A DNA stretch of 64,000 bases from assembly GCA_035578175.1 (NCBI GenBank), contig JAQMRL010000002.1, positions 132,434,171-132,498,170 on the forward strand. The letters run 5' to 3'. Positions 1 through 12,349 of this stretch are shown piece after piece (within the stretch, counting starts at the first letter, position 1; each line of letters starts with the position of its first letter). Position numbers and translations under genes: made by a program. This DNA is from Catonia carolina (Eukaryota > Arthropoda > Insecta > Hemiptera > Achilidae). Under the pieces are notes generated by a model. The model saw only the letters and a program-made list of their open reading frames with translations, was not told where the DNA came from and did not search any database.

Positions 1-100
1 TATGTATTGAAGTTGCATCAACATCTTGCTTCTTAGCAGATACTTTGGGTTACGAAACAATGGGTTTTAATGTGTAATAATTTCCAGACCAGCATGATGA
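1..100 (-). repeat. SINE rep-A, partial
   Basis: Matches by eye the minus-strand rep-A copies at 18990-19150 and 55435-55600 (shared pattern: TTAGC-GACTAC, then GGGTTACGG, then TGGGTTTTAA, then TCCAGA). Cut by the window edge. Its tRNA-like head is not clear here. Confidence 0.55.
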
Positions 101-510
101 CCACTACCCATGGATGCGGTCATTTTCGATCATTAAAATTATACATTTTTCACTTGAAAATTTTTATTATATTATTTTTAACCTCTAAAATCAATTATTC
201 TTGTAAACATTATGAATTTGTTACTTTTTTATAATTCAAATAAACTTAACATTCCAAGTTAGCAGTCATTGTTGGAATACAATAGGTTAGCTTGTCTAAC
301 ATATTACTTGTAATATGCCAGTCATTGATTCAAAACTCTGATTTTATAATCACCAATTCATTACAAAATGAAGCACTCTCTCTACAGTGACAAGATAGGA
401 TTTTTAAACTGGTGTACCCTTAGTTAAAATTTGTAATATAATTTATTAAGATATTAGGAACTAATTCACAGCACCATTATCTATTTTAAACTGCTATAAG
501 CATTATTATA
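101..510. other. AT-rich flank, nothing recognised
   Basis: No open frame, repeat family or RNA gene was recognised in this stretch. Confidence 0.5.
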
Positions 511-1056
511 CAGAATGTTTCAAAAAGGACGCAACTCATATTTAGATGACATAAATGCAGTACAAAAATATTAAATTAATACAATATATTATTATAATTT
601 TATGCAAAAATATTCAGTTTACAATAACACTTATCATTAATAATCTTATAATAGATGTTTAAAATGATTCCCGGTGATCCAAATGCAGGTTTATACACAT
701 TTTGTAACATTTGTAGCCATTTTTTGTAATGTTTGCTAATCAATGTTAGAAATTTCATATTCAATGTTCGCCATCAGCTCGTAAAGTACATGAGGATTGT
801 TTTTAAAATACTCCTACAAGAAAAAGTCTTCTGGTGTAAGAATAAACACACGTTGTCTTCAGAAACTGACATCGTTGACACAATAGAGATGAATGGATAT
901 TGGTATAGCACACGTGCACAAAAATGAAATTTCATCTGTTACAAGCAGTTAACATTGAATCAGTGTTGCCAGCTGACATGTAAGTAGAGATGAAATTTAC
1001 CTATGCGTTACTTCTACCTTTTTAATATTAAGTTTCATCCTTTTTGAAACACACTT
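511..1056 (-). mobile_element. Mariner-like relic with transposase C-terminus
   Basis: Inverted ends about 16-20 bp long (GTTTCAAAAAGGAYG at 518 and its complement ending near 1050), with TA before the left end. Inside, the minus strand reads as a degenerate transposase C-terminal region: EDFFL, HVLYEL, ...IEYEISNID, then QTLQKMATNVTKCV with stops, which resembles the conserved tail of insect Tc1/mariner-type transposases. The N-terminal part and most of the DDE domain are missing. The 64-residue plus-strand frame at 733-927 is antisense noise. Confidence 0.6.
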
Positions 1057-1384
1057 TTTGCCACTGTGATGAGATAATTTTTGTAGATTTATCAACTCAC
1101 TCAAATGTACATTTACAACTCTTAGATAAATGTTGTTTATAAACCATATTTTTTTATGTTTTTTGAGCTAACTCAGAAATATATGGAGTAACAATTTCTA
1201 AACGTTATGGAAAAATTAACAAAATACTAAATGCAAAAAGCATGTTATAGTAAGCTCGGCATGATACAAAGCATATTACTTTCAGGAAAGTCAAAGTGTC
1301 TTATTGGTTAATATTTATGTTTTTATATCATTTTTCTGCCCTAATTTTAATACAATTTTAAATGTTGAGAGGTTGAACCATGAT

Positions 1385-1930
1385 TTTGGGTAGAACTATT
1401 GATTATCAGTTTTCTAACTTTCTCTATTATTTACTTTCTTCCACTACTCTTTCTTTTATCACTTTGGCTACTTAGGACATGTTAAATGATTTTTTCTCTT
1501 TTTCATTGCTATTTTTTATCTTTAATTTTTTCCCTTAAAAATCTTTCTCCTTTCTTTTGACTTGTTGTCATTATTTTTTTTTTGGAAACTCCTCAAATTC
1601 TTATACAATTTTTCTGAAACCACTCTATCTCTCATATTGTCTAACAACTTTATATCCTTTGTATCTTTTTCAGATTCCATAAACCATCTGTTCTGTTTTG
1701 TGATTTTTCTCCCTATCAAATAACTGTCAAGTAAATTTTTTCTGAACCACCCATTTATATATTTTTCCATAAAACTGACTTTTTCCTTTTCTTATAGTCT
1801 TTTATCTTTTCTATTTTTCTATTACTATTTCTCTTTTATTTTCACTTTTATTCTTAAACCTCTTCTCGCATGTCTGATTCTATTGTGATCTATACAATCT
1901 TTCACATTTTAACTCTAAGTGTCTTAATTT
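1385..1930 (-). repeat. Dispersed LINE-like 3' fragment
   Basis: T-rich on the plus strand. It shares a long imperfect match with 42345-42790 (same order of GTTTTCTC, CTCAAATTCTT, ACCATTTRTTCTG and CTGAACCA/CTGACCATT blocks). The minus strand has a short charged frame (1522-1770, GWFRKNLLDSYLIGRK...) typical of decayed non-LTR retrotransposon ends. Family unknown. Confidence 0.45.
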
Positions 1931-2309
1931 ACGGTTTAAAGATATGATTTTTTGTTAACTCTACTGTAAACTTTCCTCTAAAAGATAAAGTTAATTTAAT
2001 CCCTAAAAAATGAGTTCTAGGTAAGACAGTACTTTTATTTAGTCCTACACGGATTTTGTTAAACTTCTATGTAAAAATAAAAAAAATACATTGAAAGTTT
2101 TGCCTATCATCTAAAAATGTTAATTTATTTATATTCAAAAAAATTAAAACTTGAGATGATTAAAAATTCCTTCAAAAAATCTAGTATAGGGTGATTCAAA
2201 AAGAGCGCCGGTTTTGATATATCAAATTAAGAGATTTATTTTATTGAAAAACTGAAAATAAATACATCAACAAGTTCATCTTACCTTCCGATTTCATGTA
2301 TGAAAAATG

Positions 2310-2560
2310 ATGTCATGCATGTGTCCTCCTCTACTGCGCTGGCACGCATCAACTCTGTCCATGAAATTGGATATTACTGCATGACAAGTTTCAACTTCCA
2401 TTTGCCCGATAACCCGTCGAATTTCCTCCTTCAAGTCATTGATGTTTCAGGGTTTATTGGCATACACCAATGACTTCAGATGACCCCAAAGATGAAAGTC
2501 ACAAGGCGTCAAGTCACTCGACCTTGATGGCCATTGATGGTCGGAATTACGAGAAATGAT
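2310..2560 (-). pseudogene. Transposase C-terminal catalytic fragment
   Basis: Minus-strand reading in a different frame from the HTH fragment: WPSRSSDLTPCDFHLWGHLK with the third catalytic Asp, then YANKP, a stop, and DLKEEIRRVIGQMEVE...MHDIIFHT. One internal stop and the missing first two acidic residues make it inactive. Confidence 0.75.
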
Positions 2561-2973
2561 GCGATCCTGGAACCGTTCACGGAGCGACAACATTGTTTCT
2601 CGTGCAGAAACTGAATTTTATACGGGTGATATTGGAGATCGTACCGTAAAATTCTCCGTACAGAAGAACATCGTAAACCCAATTGTTGAGAACGGCGACG
2701 TATTGATTTTGCTGGGCTAACAGCCACACTGTCACGAACCAACGCAACGTTCTGCTCAGTTCGGCCAGAACGACGACGTCCAGAACTTTTAAGGTCGACT
2801 GTTGAACCCGTCTCAAAAAACTTTTTCATGAGCCTGCGAACTGTTGATTCATTCGGTGCTTCATTACGTCCTAGAGTACCGCGAAGTCGCCTGACAGTAG
2901 CCGCATAACTCTCTCCACTCTGGTAAAATGTTTTGACCATTAACACTCGTTGTGCAATAGTAAACTTCTCCAT
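2509..2973 (-). pseudogene. Transposase N-terminal HTH fragment
   Basis: 154-residue frame from a Met at 2973. Residues 1-110 are the basic helix-turn-helix of insect mariner-type transposases (FTIAQRVLMVKTFYQSGES; GRNEAPNESTVRRLMKKFFETGS). After about residue 112 the frame runs across the deletion joint and its last part is out of frame. It could still make a DNA-binding peptide without catalytic activity, which is inference. Confidence 0.75.
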
Positions 2974-3138
2974 GGTTAGACACAGACTGCGAGAGTACTA
3001 CACTGCGAACAAGAGAAACTACAACTGAATCGTCAATCGGAATGTTCTCCGAAATAGAAATGAGGTCTAACAATGTTGCCAACCGATAAACAAAAATTTA
3101 CCAGCCGTTTAAAAACCGGCGCTCTTTTTGAATCACCC

Positions 3139-4586
3139 GTTACTTACTTGAAAAATATGAAAGAAATAGTGTACAAAATTTCAGGTCTCTGAATTGAACT
3201 AATCCAGCAAAAATGTTACAATGTGAAGATAAGTAATTTAACATGGTACAATCTCACATTAATTTTTTTTCTGTCTCTAATAATTATTGGATAATTATAG
3301 GTACTCAGTGTTTAATGCCCCAACAAAATTTCTTCATAATTAAATGAGGCAGAACAGAAATAAACCATGTAAGTACAACTTATTATTTTACTTTGACATT
3401 TCCTTAGGTTTTTATAAAATAGCGAATGTTAAATAATTTTTAATCCTGGAAGTTACAGTTCACATACTAAGTTCCAAATACATCAGATGCAGTACAATTT
3501 ACTATATAAATATATCTAATTGTCTTAAATATTTTTTATATACTCAACAATTTCTTATTTGTTCCTTCAAATTACATATTGATAATACATTTTCCGTTAA
3601 AAAAATACAATATTAAATGAATATTTTTGGACTCGTTAGTCCTATTTATAAAAATCTAGAATATTGTTCAACAGTTTTGGTCTAACAGTAGAAAAGGATT
3701 GTCTTTGCGTACGATTATGATTAACTTTGTTTGCAAAAGTCAGTTGAATATATTTTAACATTATTATTTAAAATTATTACAAAAATATAATATTATATTA
3801 TGTAGGCTATATTCTAATACACAATACCAACTGCATAAATATATTAATTCCATTTTTTATTTAATAATACCCATTAAATGTGGAGGATACTTTACTAGTT
3901 AACATATCAACATGAATTTCAAGGTCAAAGTCCTATCAATGCTGTCTTCAACTCTCACTCAGCATGATTGCCATGTTTTGCATAGACCTCGTTCATAAAA
4001 AATCCCATCAAATTAAAGTAAAATTACACACAATACCATGACGATAAAACCAACTAAGTTTTACGATTAGTAAACCAGACACAAATCATGAAACTGAGTG
4101 ATGTAAACACAGTTCACAACACTGAACTATGTTTAATTGTAGTAGTCTAATATAATTGTACAACTTCATAAAGCTTACTGATCGGCAGAAAATATAAATG
4201 GCATACTAGTGCTTCAAGGAGCCAGCAAGCTCAGTTTTAAGAATTTTTACATCTCTGAGTTAAAAAATTAAACGTTTTTTCAGCTTAATATTCATAAATA
4301 CAACCAAAAACTGATGATTTCATGTAAATAACATAAGGAAACCTTCAAAGAATGTACCTGTAACTTTTTAGTTAAGTAAGCTTGCTGGCTGCAGCGAAGA
4401 CTGCAGTTAAATATTAATAATGTAATTATATTGTATTTATATATTGTACTTAATATATTGTATATTGTATTTTGTGTATTTTATTTTATGTATTTGTTAT
4501 AAATTCTTGAACAGTATGGTTTTATTTTTGAATTGTTTAATTTTTCTGTTTTATTATTTTACAAAATATTGTATTATATTGCTTGA
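3139..4586. other. AT-rich flank, little recognised
   Basis: No gene. A short inverted pair (GCCAGCAAGCT near 4220 and its complement near 4380) suggests a small MITE of about 175 bp, but the arms are only about 11 bp and the rest is degenerate. Confidence 0.4.
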
Positions 4587-4978
4587 GTCCTAGTTCCGTG
4601 TAGTTGGAAGGAATGCAGTGCACTGATATAGTGGTGGGAAAATTAATGAGTTAGTAGTGTTTCACAGCTGATGCATTTGTAGTGGTAGCGTGTACTAACT
4701 AGACTAAAAAGATATTCTTACAATCCGGCGCATTAATTTAACAAATACCTACCGGGTTATTAACTTGGCCGGATTCATAATATTTAACTTACCAATTTAT
4801 ATCAAAATATGTAAATAAATAAATGTAATAAATACAAACAAATATGTTAAATACGGAAAAATTGAAAACGAATGTTTTGTATCAGAGTAATACAACAATC
4901 GTTCTCCCAGCATGCGTCACTCATTCATTATACCTCACCCGTACCCTTCACCTCGCAACTACACGGAGCTTGGAACCA
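4587..4978. mobile_element. Possible MITE, about 390 bp
   Basis: Imperfect inverted ends: CTAGTTCCGTGTAGTTGGAAGG on the left pairs with CCTCGCAACTACACGGAGCTTGG on the right over about 20 bp. No coding content. No convincing target duplication was found. Confidence 0.4.
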
Positions 4979-5011
4979 CACAATACTTTTGTTTGAATGG
5001 AATTAAAATAT

Positions 5012-5046
5012 AATAATAATAATTATTATTATTATTATTATTATTA
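5012..5046. repeat. TAA/TTA microsatellite
   Basis: A run of AAT repeats followed by ATT repeats. It creates the poly-Ile minus-strand frame at 5003-5191, which is not a gene. Confidence 0.9.
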
Positions 5047-6972
5047 AATAGTCAGTAAAAAAAGATAGAAGCTTCTTGACTGCATAGAATGTGATTGTTG
5101 TGTAACATTGACAACATAAATGGAAAAATCTTTGACCTTGAATCCCGCACTGATACATCCACCAGTATAGTAAAAGTAGTATCAGAAACAACAGTTAAAG
5201 TTACAAAATTTTCTTCCAAATCCTGTTTAACCCATCAATATTACATCGATTGTTTTAATACATAAAATAAAACTTCTGAATGTAAGTTCTTTAATTGTCA
5301 TACAAAATATTAAACATTATAATAACTGTTCAATTACACTCATGCGAACAGGCAGTCAAGTAGTAATCTAAATGTTATCCTTAACTATCCTCCACTAATA
5401 AGATAAATGCAACATATCCGTAGGACATTAAAATAAATGCATTCATAAATTACGTATATATAACTCAGTACTAAAAAAATTGTATATCTTGTTATTAATT
5501 AACCGATTGTATAAATAAAATGATTAATTATTATATATATAATATACGTTGATACTTCATGATTTTTATTTATTGATTTGTAAATATATTTCATAATTTA
5601 ATTACATAATAATCACTATGTGTAATAATAATATTAATAATTAGAACACAAAATCAATTTTAATTACTATAAAATTAATGAATCCACTTGATTCATTTTG
5701 ATGTTAGAAATTAAAGTGACTGTTATATCCTATCAACTAATAACTTCAATTAGACAGTAAGATTTGTTCACTATCTTGGGTTCAAGTTATCTTATGGTTT
5801 GACCATTCAAATCAGGTACCAGCAGTTCTCAAACTGTAGCATGCAACCCCCATGAGAAGTGCAGATATCCCGCTCCACTATGGGAGGCCAGAAATATTTT
5901 TTTACATTTAAATTTTAAATTTCTACTAGTGTATTCAGATTTTAAAGCAGCTAAAGTTTAAGAACCAATTTCACAAAGATAAGAAATGCAATTGGTAACA
6001 GTATCTGAATTAATATTAAGAAATGCAGCTAAATACCATAGAAATGAAGAAATTATTAGAAAAAACTCTATTAAATAAATTACCAAATGGAAAAACTAAC
6101 ATTGAAGTCGACTGGCTTTTTTTTACCTAAAACTACCTGCTTGGTGCACCAACATTGCTTTATCCACTCTACTGTACTATGCAGTGACACCATTGAGTTT
6201 TTTTTTTGTTTAACGTCCAACTCTTTTGCAATTACTGCTGATGCAGACAATGAAGGATGAAATGATTTTTTGTAACGTATGAAAATATCCCGTGCCTCAA
6301 TGGGATTCAAATCCAAGACCACATGATGAGAGGCGAGCACTGAGAGTTTAAGTACTGGGAACTGGCATATTTACACTTTTTAAAGGTTCACAAAATATAA
6401 CAACTTTATGAAAAAAAAATTTAATTTTTTTGAACTACTTGACATAGTATGAAACAACTGCCTTATCAGCAGTAGTAGCTTGTGTTTCAAAATCGATTTT
6501 ATTTTTCTGCTTAATCGGTTAGATCAACTTAATAGGTTATTAATTAGGTATTGGATATGAAAGGGGATGTGGCACATAATTATCTAAGGCAAAAATAATG
6601 TGTGAAATAAAATGAGATAAGAGAACCACAGATTTATATATATTCTAACCACTTATAGAAATTTTGGGGGCCACTGGAAAATTCTAATTACAAATATTAT
6701 TATTACACTTACTAATTATTATATTATACCATGGAGTAAATCTTTTGTCATGTAGAAGGCAGTAAGATCTAACTTTACTCTAACACTCGTCATTATCCTC
6801 CTGTCACCTCACTCAGGTGCTGCATCAGTGATGATGCGTTTGTTAATGTTATTTCCATTTTTTCAATCACATCCATTGTGATGCATACTATGTACTAACT
6901 AAACAAGGAGGACTGGAGATGGTAGAGTAAACCTCCACATGTCAAAAGATTTGCTCTCTGGTATAGTTATTA
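5047..6972. other. Intergenic, one possible hAT-like remnant
   Basis: Mostly AT-rich with no gene. At 5824 CAGCAGTTCTCAAACTG followed by AACCCCCATGAG looks like the 5' end of a hAT-type element, and the complement of a degenerate partner (CAGTACTTAAACTCTC) ends near 6356. The flanking 8-mers do not match. The 86-residue minus-strand frame inside (6080-6340) is not recognised. Confidence 0.3.
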
Positions 6973-7932
6973 CGAGGGTAGGCTGATAAGTAATGCACAC
7001 ATGCTTGTAGAAGACAACTAAATAAACTTCAGTAGCGCGCCTGGTGGCATGTGGAAGTACTATTTCTCCTCTACAAGTCTGCGCAGTTTGAAGGCGTTGC
7101 TTTCATTCAGTTTGTTTTGAGTAGTGGAAGTATGGCGTCGTGTTCTGGTGCTATGTCAACGAGAATTAAACAACGCGAATTGAACAACTTTTGAAGCGCT
7201 ACCGTGACGAAGGAGACGACTTTCTTTTGAATATTGTGACGGGGGACGAGTCATGGGTTCATCATTACGATCCCGAAGAAAAAAGGCAGAGCGCTGAATA
7301 TCGTCATCCACATTCTCCTGTTGTGAAAAAGTTCAAAACACAACCGTCCGCAAAAAAAATTCTTTTGACTGTGTTTTGGGATGCTCGCCGAGTTTATGTG
7401 ACTGATTATCTGGAACGAGGGGCAACGGTAAATTCTGCTCAGTATATACAGACTCTGAAACACCTCCGACGTCGAGTTTGTCGTGTTAGAGGCAACCTGG
7501 CGCCAATAATTTTGCAACACGACAATGCTCGTCCACACACTTCGCGTGCAACTGGAGAGGCTCTGAGAAACCTGAAGTTTCAACCAATTTTACACCCTCC
7601 GTATTCTCCCGACCTTGCGCCTTGCGATTTTTATTTTTTTCCTCTACTGAAGAGAGACCTTAAGGGTAATCATTACAGCTCGGACAATGAGGTGAAGGCA
7701 GCTATTGCGTCCTGGGTTCGAGGAAAGTCGGAAGAATTTTTCAGTGACGGAATGAAAAAACTTGTTAAACGTTGGGAGAAATGTGTAATGCTTAACGGTG
7801 ACTATATTGAAAAATAAATAGATAATTTGGTAGGTTAAGATTTGTACTTTAATTTGTTATTTACCCCATCTTGCTATTTCTTTTTGTTCGTCTTCTACAA
7901 GCATGTGTGCATTACTTATCAGCCTACCCTCG
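6973..7932 (+). mobile_element. Mariner element, 960 bp, internally deleted
   Basis: Inverted repeats of about 43 bp, starting CGAGGGTAGGCTGATAAGTA and ending in the complement, are flanked by TA on both sides (6971-6972 and 7933-7934). Mariners are usually about 1.3 kb, so some 300 bp are missing, all from the 5' half of the transposase. The ends are nearly identical, indicating a relatively young copy. Confidence 0.93.
7191..7817 (+). pseudogene. Mariner transposase, catalytic half only (208 aa)
   Basis: Contains VTGDESWVHHYDPE (first Asp), LQHDNARPHTS (second Asp) and YSPDLAPCDFYFFP (third Asp); I count 34 residues between the second and third Asp, the D,D34D signature of mariner. The frame is open to the normal tail LNGDYIEK. 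The original start appears to be ATG at 7131 (MASCSGAMST...), but that frame hits a stop at the deletion joint near 7190, so the DNA-binding half is absent and the protein could not act alone. Confidence 0.9.
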
Positions 7933-7934
7933 TA

Positions 7935-9595
7935 TAAGTAAAATATACTTATTTATATTCTGTTTCATAAAAATTCATTATTAACATTCAATTTGATAAA
8001 ATGTTACGAATTTTCTCGTGATATGATAATTGTAAATTAATATAAAACAGATTTTTATATAAATTGTCAGTTTGTCAGAAAAATAGTAGGTAATAGTTAG
8101 AAAGGCAATAAAGTTGTTAATGATTACAAATTGTGATAACAAGGCTGTGTTGTATACCATCAAATTCATGGATTAAGCATTTTAAGATAGATAATACAGT
8201 TTAATAATAAATTGCACATATTCTTCAGTTTCCATTCACAATTTTAGAGTATATTTTAATTTAAGTGTACTCTAAAAGTTTAATAACAAGAAACATATTT
8301 TGACAAAACTTATACAACAAAAATAATGCAATCTTATAATTTTTTTTAGATTATTATTGTGTATATTTCAGTACCTTAACAATTGCTATTTTACCAGCCA
8401 GATGTCACTGATGTGCATTATTAAGTTCATCACACACACACGTACATGTGTTGTAATTTGGCAATCGCTGCCTACCACATAACAGGCAGTATACCATACA
8501 TCCTATTAATATCATCCCACATTAAAATATAGACGATATAAAAGTTATTAAGCTAACTAAAACTTAAAATTCACAAGAATTTACATCATGAAATCCAATT
8601 TATGGCTTGTCACAATTAAGATGTATGGAGTACCTTGGGATTTTTTAGTCCAAGGTATTGAAATTTTTTGAAGGTCCCGCTTCAACTGAAAATACACCTT
8701 CAGGTTCCTTTTTTATGCGTGTTATTGCACGTAAGCATACTCCAGTAGCTTCAGTACAATGTAGCTGAATTTTTGCAGTGGAATTACGAGATTGTTATCC
8801 GATTTCTTACTGCCATTTATCTTCGCTTCTTCTTCCATAAATTTTAACACATTTAAAATTATTATTTTCTTTGTTTGGTTAATTTTTTATGTTTCAATTT
8901 ACTTTTTACAGTTGTAGTCATAATACTTGTAGGATAATAATAACTAATGAAGAAGAATTTTATAAAATGACTTTCCACCTTCCACTGATAAAATACTTTA
9001 ATGGACTGTACCTACTCATACCTAACTGTCACAGAACTAATTTTGAAATTTAGGTTATCTGCAGAAAAGTACTTTAATAGATAAAATTATATTTCTTATT
9101 TAAATCCAATTCAGCCAATATTACCACAATAAACATAAATGATCTACTTTTAAATAACAAAAATTAGAATTTACTGTACAATATAATAAATAACACACAT
9201 TATAATCTATTAATCAATATTATGATAATATATAATAATTATGAAATTAATATCAAAGTGTGAAAATATTGTAAGCCAGTTTATTGATATTTACAATAAT
9301 AGAGAATATAATATTGCTCTGTAATTGTTATTGTATAATCTAGAGGCTATATAAATTTAGACCTAAAATGCCTAAATTTTATACCTATATATAATTTTTC
9401 TACAAATTACTGGAAGGAAATGTTATTTATTTCACTGTTAACAATAACTTCAGAATATAGTGTAGCATGAGATTTAAAATAATTACAAACAATTACAAAG
9501 CTGTTACATGGTATTACCATAAAAACACTGACATTGCTAATATAAGATCAGTAGACAAACCAGTTTGTTAGGTTATGTGTGTGGTTTTTATTATA
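7935..9595. other. Intergenic AT-rich stretch
   Basis: About 1.7 kb with no recognisable coding, RNA or repeat family. The 62-residue minus frame at 7981-8169 is hydrophobic AT-rich noise. Confidence 0.5.
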
Positions 9596-9656
9596 CAGTA
9601 AAACCTCTCTAATTCGTCACTCTCTAATTCATCAGCCCTCCCCAGTTCAACCATTT

Positions 9657-9712
9657 TGTGTGTGTGTGTATGTGTGTGTGTGTGCATGTGTGCGTATCTG
9701 TGTGTCTGCGAT
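9657..9712. repeat. TG-rich microsatellite
   Basis: Imperfect (TG)n tract inside the Tigger-like element, just after its left inverted repeat. Confidence 0.85.
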
Positions 9713-9774
9713 ACGTGTTTGCGCCGTAGTCACGTATCAACGCTGTTGATACGTTGTCATTGGTAAATCCGTAA

Positions 9775-10566
9775 AACCAAGAGCGTTTAAAAATGTCAAT
9801 ATAAATTTGCTTCCAGTAAAGTACCTATCACAAAACAGTGCATGGATGACCCAAGACCTTTTTAAACAGTGGTTTATAGAGTGTTTCATTCCTCAAGTTA
9901 AATGTCATCTGGAAAAAAAACAATTTGCCTAAAAAAGCACTGCTGGTATTAGATAATGCCCCAGCTCACCCTGTTGAAGACCTTGAAACAGTTGATGGCA
10001 ACATTAAAGCAATTTTCCTTCCGGAAAATACATCTTGTTTGATTCAACCAATGGATCAAGGCGTTATTGAAAGTTTAAAGCGGCATTATAGGAAAATATT
10101 TCTGCAGAGTTTGATATTTTCCGAAAATGAAACGCAGGTTCAAGAATTTTGGAAAAAGTGTACAATCAGAGATGCTATATATAACATATCACAAGCATGG
10201 CATAACATTTCGAAAACAACACTTAAGTCTTGTTGGAAAAATCTGTGGGCTGACCGAGAAGAAACTAGTAGCATCCGTTCTTACAATGAAACAAACAATG
10301 TCTTATCAGAATTAAAAGAAGTGTGCCAGAGTATACCTGTGACTAAAAATATTACCGACGAGGAATTAGTTGAATGGATAGAGCAAGATCCTAACGAACT
10401 TGGGTATGAGATTTTAAGTGACAAAGAAATTGTGGCCTACGTTCAAAACAAAGATTCACCTGTTGAGGAAGATAGCAACGAAGAATATGTTTCAAGCCCT
10501 GAAAATATTGGTACGTATCGAGAAATAGAAGGAATGCTGACGAAGTGCATCGAATGGTATGAGTGA
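9775..10566 (+). pseudogene. Tigger/jerky-type DDE transposase fragment
   Basis: The open part starts at 9925 (213 aa): ALLVLDNAPAHP holds the second catalytic Asp; FLPENTSCLIQPMDQGVIES holds the region of the third; a C-terminal region typical of Tigger/jerky proteins (WHNISKTTLKSCWKNLW) follows. Upstream bases 9775-9920 continue the family in another frame (WMTQDLFKQWFIECFIPQV), separated by a single-base indel in an A-run near 9915. The tail continues past a stop at 10564. No intact enzyme is encoded. Confidence 0.87.
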
Positions 10567-11147
10567 CAGAAAGAAGCAGAGTTATCAAAATTAATTGTAA
10601 TACGACAAATTCGCCAGTTGGCTGTGGAAAAAGAAAAGAACTCGTTGGTACAAAAGAAGATAACCCACTTTTTCAAGAAATAAATTTGGTATTTTACATA
10701 CATACATACATATTAGTGTAATTAAGTAACGTTTTCTAAATTTTAATATGATTTTTTTGTAGTGTTAAGTGATACATAGTTAAAGATTCGTTTCATCAAT
10801 TTTGCAAATGTATACTTTTTCGATTGTAATTTTATATTCGGTAACGTGTACTGTGTTTTGCGTTCTACAAATTAGAAAATGTAAGTACAACCATATACAG
10901 AATTTCAGAAGTAGTATAAAACTAGATACGTAGACTAATACAAATTTACTGTAGTTATAGGACTTAGAATTACTTATTGTGTTTATCGTTAATATAAGTT
11001 TCATTTATGTAATTCGACTTTTATGGAACTAATATACGTACGAGTATGTTATTTATTAACCGTTCATAGCAAATTCCATAATTCGTCACTTTCTGTATTT
11101 CGTCACTCCTTCGGTCCCGAACGAGACGAATTAGAGAGGTTCCACTG

Positions 11148-11867
11148 TATTTCATAATTGGCAATACTCTTATACTAACATAATTTAGATTTATATAATG
11201 CAGATGTTTTTTACAATAATTTTCCCAATAAAAAAAAATTAATTTTAGGTCAATAAAAAACTAAAATACAATATTTTCACACATTGATAATAATGAAATC
11301 CATAACTAAACATACAGTAATAAACATGTTATATCAGCTAACAATTATATATTTTAATAATAATAATAGTAGCAACAATAAAATAAAAAGGTATAATAAT
11401 CTTATAAAATAACTTATTGTTATTTATACATAATATAAAAGTTAACAGTTAATAAACACTAAAAACCACTATTCATTAATATTATTTTCGGACTAGATTA
11501 CACTTACGAAGACAACATTTAATTGGCTAGGCCAATTATATTTATGATAAATATAATTATTTATAATAATAAAAAAAAACAAATAGTAATAATAAACAAA
11601 AGCGTATGGTAATGAAAATTAAAATAGCTTTCGCTTTAACATAATATTAAAAGTATGTTGTGGGTGGGGTATATATTACGGAGGGAAATTGTTCATCAAC
11701 AATAATACAGTTATACAATAATATAATGCATGATAATATATAGTATTATAAGTTACCAATACGTACAACGACAGTTTAGTAAAATAGTGCAACATGATGG
11801 TATAATGGTCGGAGGTTGGCTTAGGTTATTTGGAGGGCGGAGTAGGTTGTTCCAAGGGCGGAGGTAT
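11148..11867 (-). other. Probable PDE9 3' UTR and 3' flank
   Basis: About 720 AT-rich bases between the PDE9 stop codon and the Tigger-like element. No ORF or repeat family was recognised. ATTAAA-type minus-strand hexamers are present by eye, for example near 11353 and 11519, but such hexamers are common in DNA this AT-rich and none can be called the real site. Confidence 0.4.
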
Positions 11868-12094
11868 TTACGATTTAGTTATTTCTTCTTTGTCCTGTGA
11901 TTTTCTTGATCTTAATGATGATACTATAGATGACATCCAGTGATGTCTTCTTTGTTGATGTGCTCCACTAGTACCAGATACACTTGCTCCTGGTTCAGAA
12001 GGTGATACATTTGAAGAGTGTGTTGGTGAAGATGACTTACTTAGGTTGTTATTTTGTGTGCTACCTTCTTTTTCACTATTTTCTCCAGGCAAAA
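11868..12094 (-). CDS. Pde9: PDE9 terminal coding exon
   Basis: 227 bases: two bases complete a Val from the previous exon, then 74 codons and the stop. Ser/Pro-rich (SKSSSPTHSSNVSPSEPG), ending in a basic run RSRKSQDKEEITKS before the TAA. Acceptor TTACAG. No domain is recognised. The 3' UTR must lie below 11868; no clear polyadenylation site was fixed. Confidence 0.88.
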
Positions 12095-12349
12095 CTGTAA
12101 AAATCATAATTATTATGTGAGTAACAATGTTTAATAACTGATCAAGATATTATAAATAAATTGACGTTCGTTCAGAGTGGGTGAACAATTGGAGATGGTT
12201 CTTAAGAAGTCATAAAAAAACTATCCAGTAATTACCAACAAGCCAATACCTATAATTTATCAGGATGACTGCATAGAAAGTACTTTTTTGAAAAGTTCAG
12301 GGATTGGCACAGAAATCTCTTGGTGTGAGCATCTCATTTGAATTGTGGA

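Larger units (their letters stand above)
2189..3138 (-). mobile_element. Internally deleted mariner-type element, 950 bp
   Basis: Perfect 27-bp terminal inverted repeats begin GGGTGATTCAAAAAGAGC; TA precedes the left end, but the right flank lacks an adjacent TA. It encodes, on the minus strand, the N-terminal helix-turn-helix part of a transposase and, in another frame, the C-terminal catalytic end. The middle of the DDE domain is missing. Confidence 0.85.
9596..11147 (+). mobile_element. Tigger/pogo-type element, 1552 bp, decayed
   Basis: Terminal inverted repeats of about 24 bp (CAGTAAAACCTCTCTAATTC / complement of GAATTAGAGAGGTTCCACTG) are flanked by TA at 9594-9595 and 11148-11149. It carries the DDE half of a pogo/Tigger transposase. 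Known full copies are longer, so the 5' coding part with the DNA-binding domains is deleted. A TG-rich microsatellite (about 9657-9712) sits near the left end. Confidence 0.9.

Noticed and set aside
5003..5191. 62-residue minus frame ending in poly-isoleucine
   Set aside because: Created by a TAA/TTA microsatellite.
5824..6356. hAT transposon with CAGCAGTTCTCAAACT ends
   Set aside because: The right end is degenerate and the expected 8-bp target duplication is absent; kept only as a weak note.
7251..7583. 110-residue minus frame
   Set aside because: Antisense to the mariner transposase, which has the D,D34D motifs.
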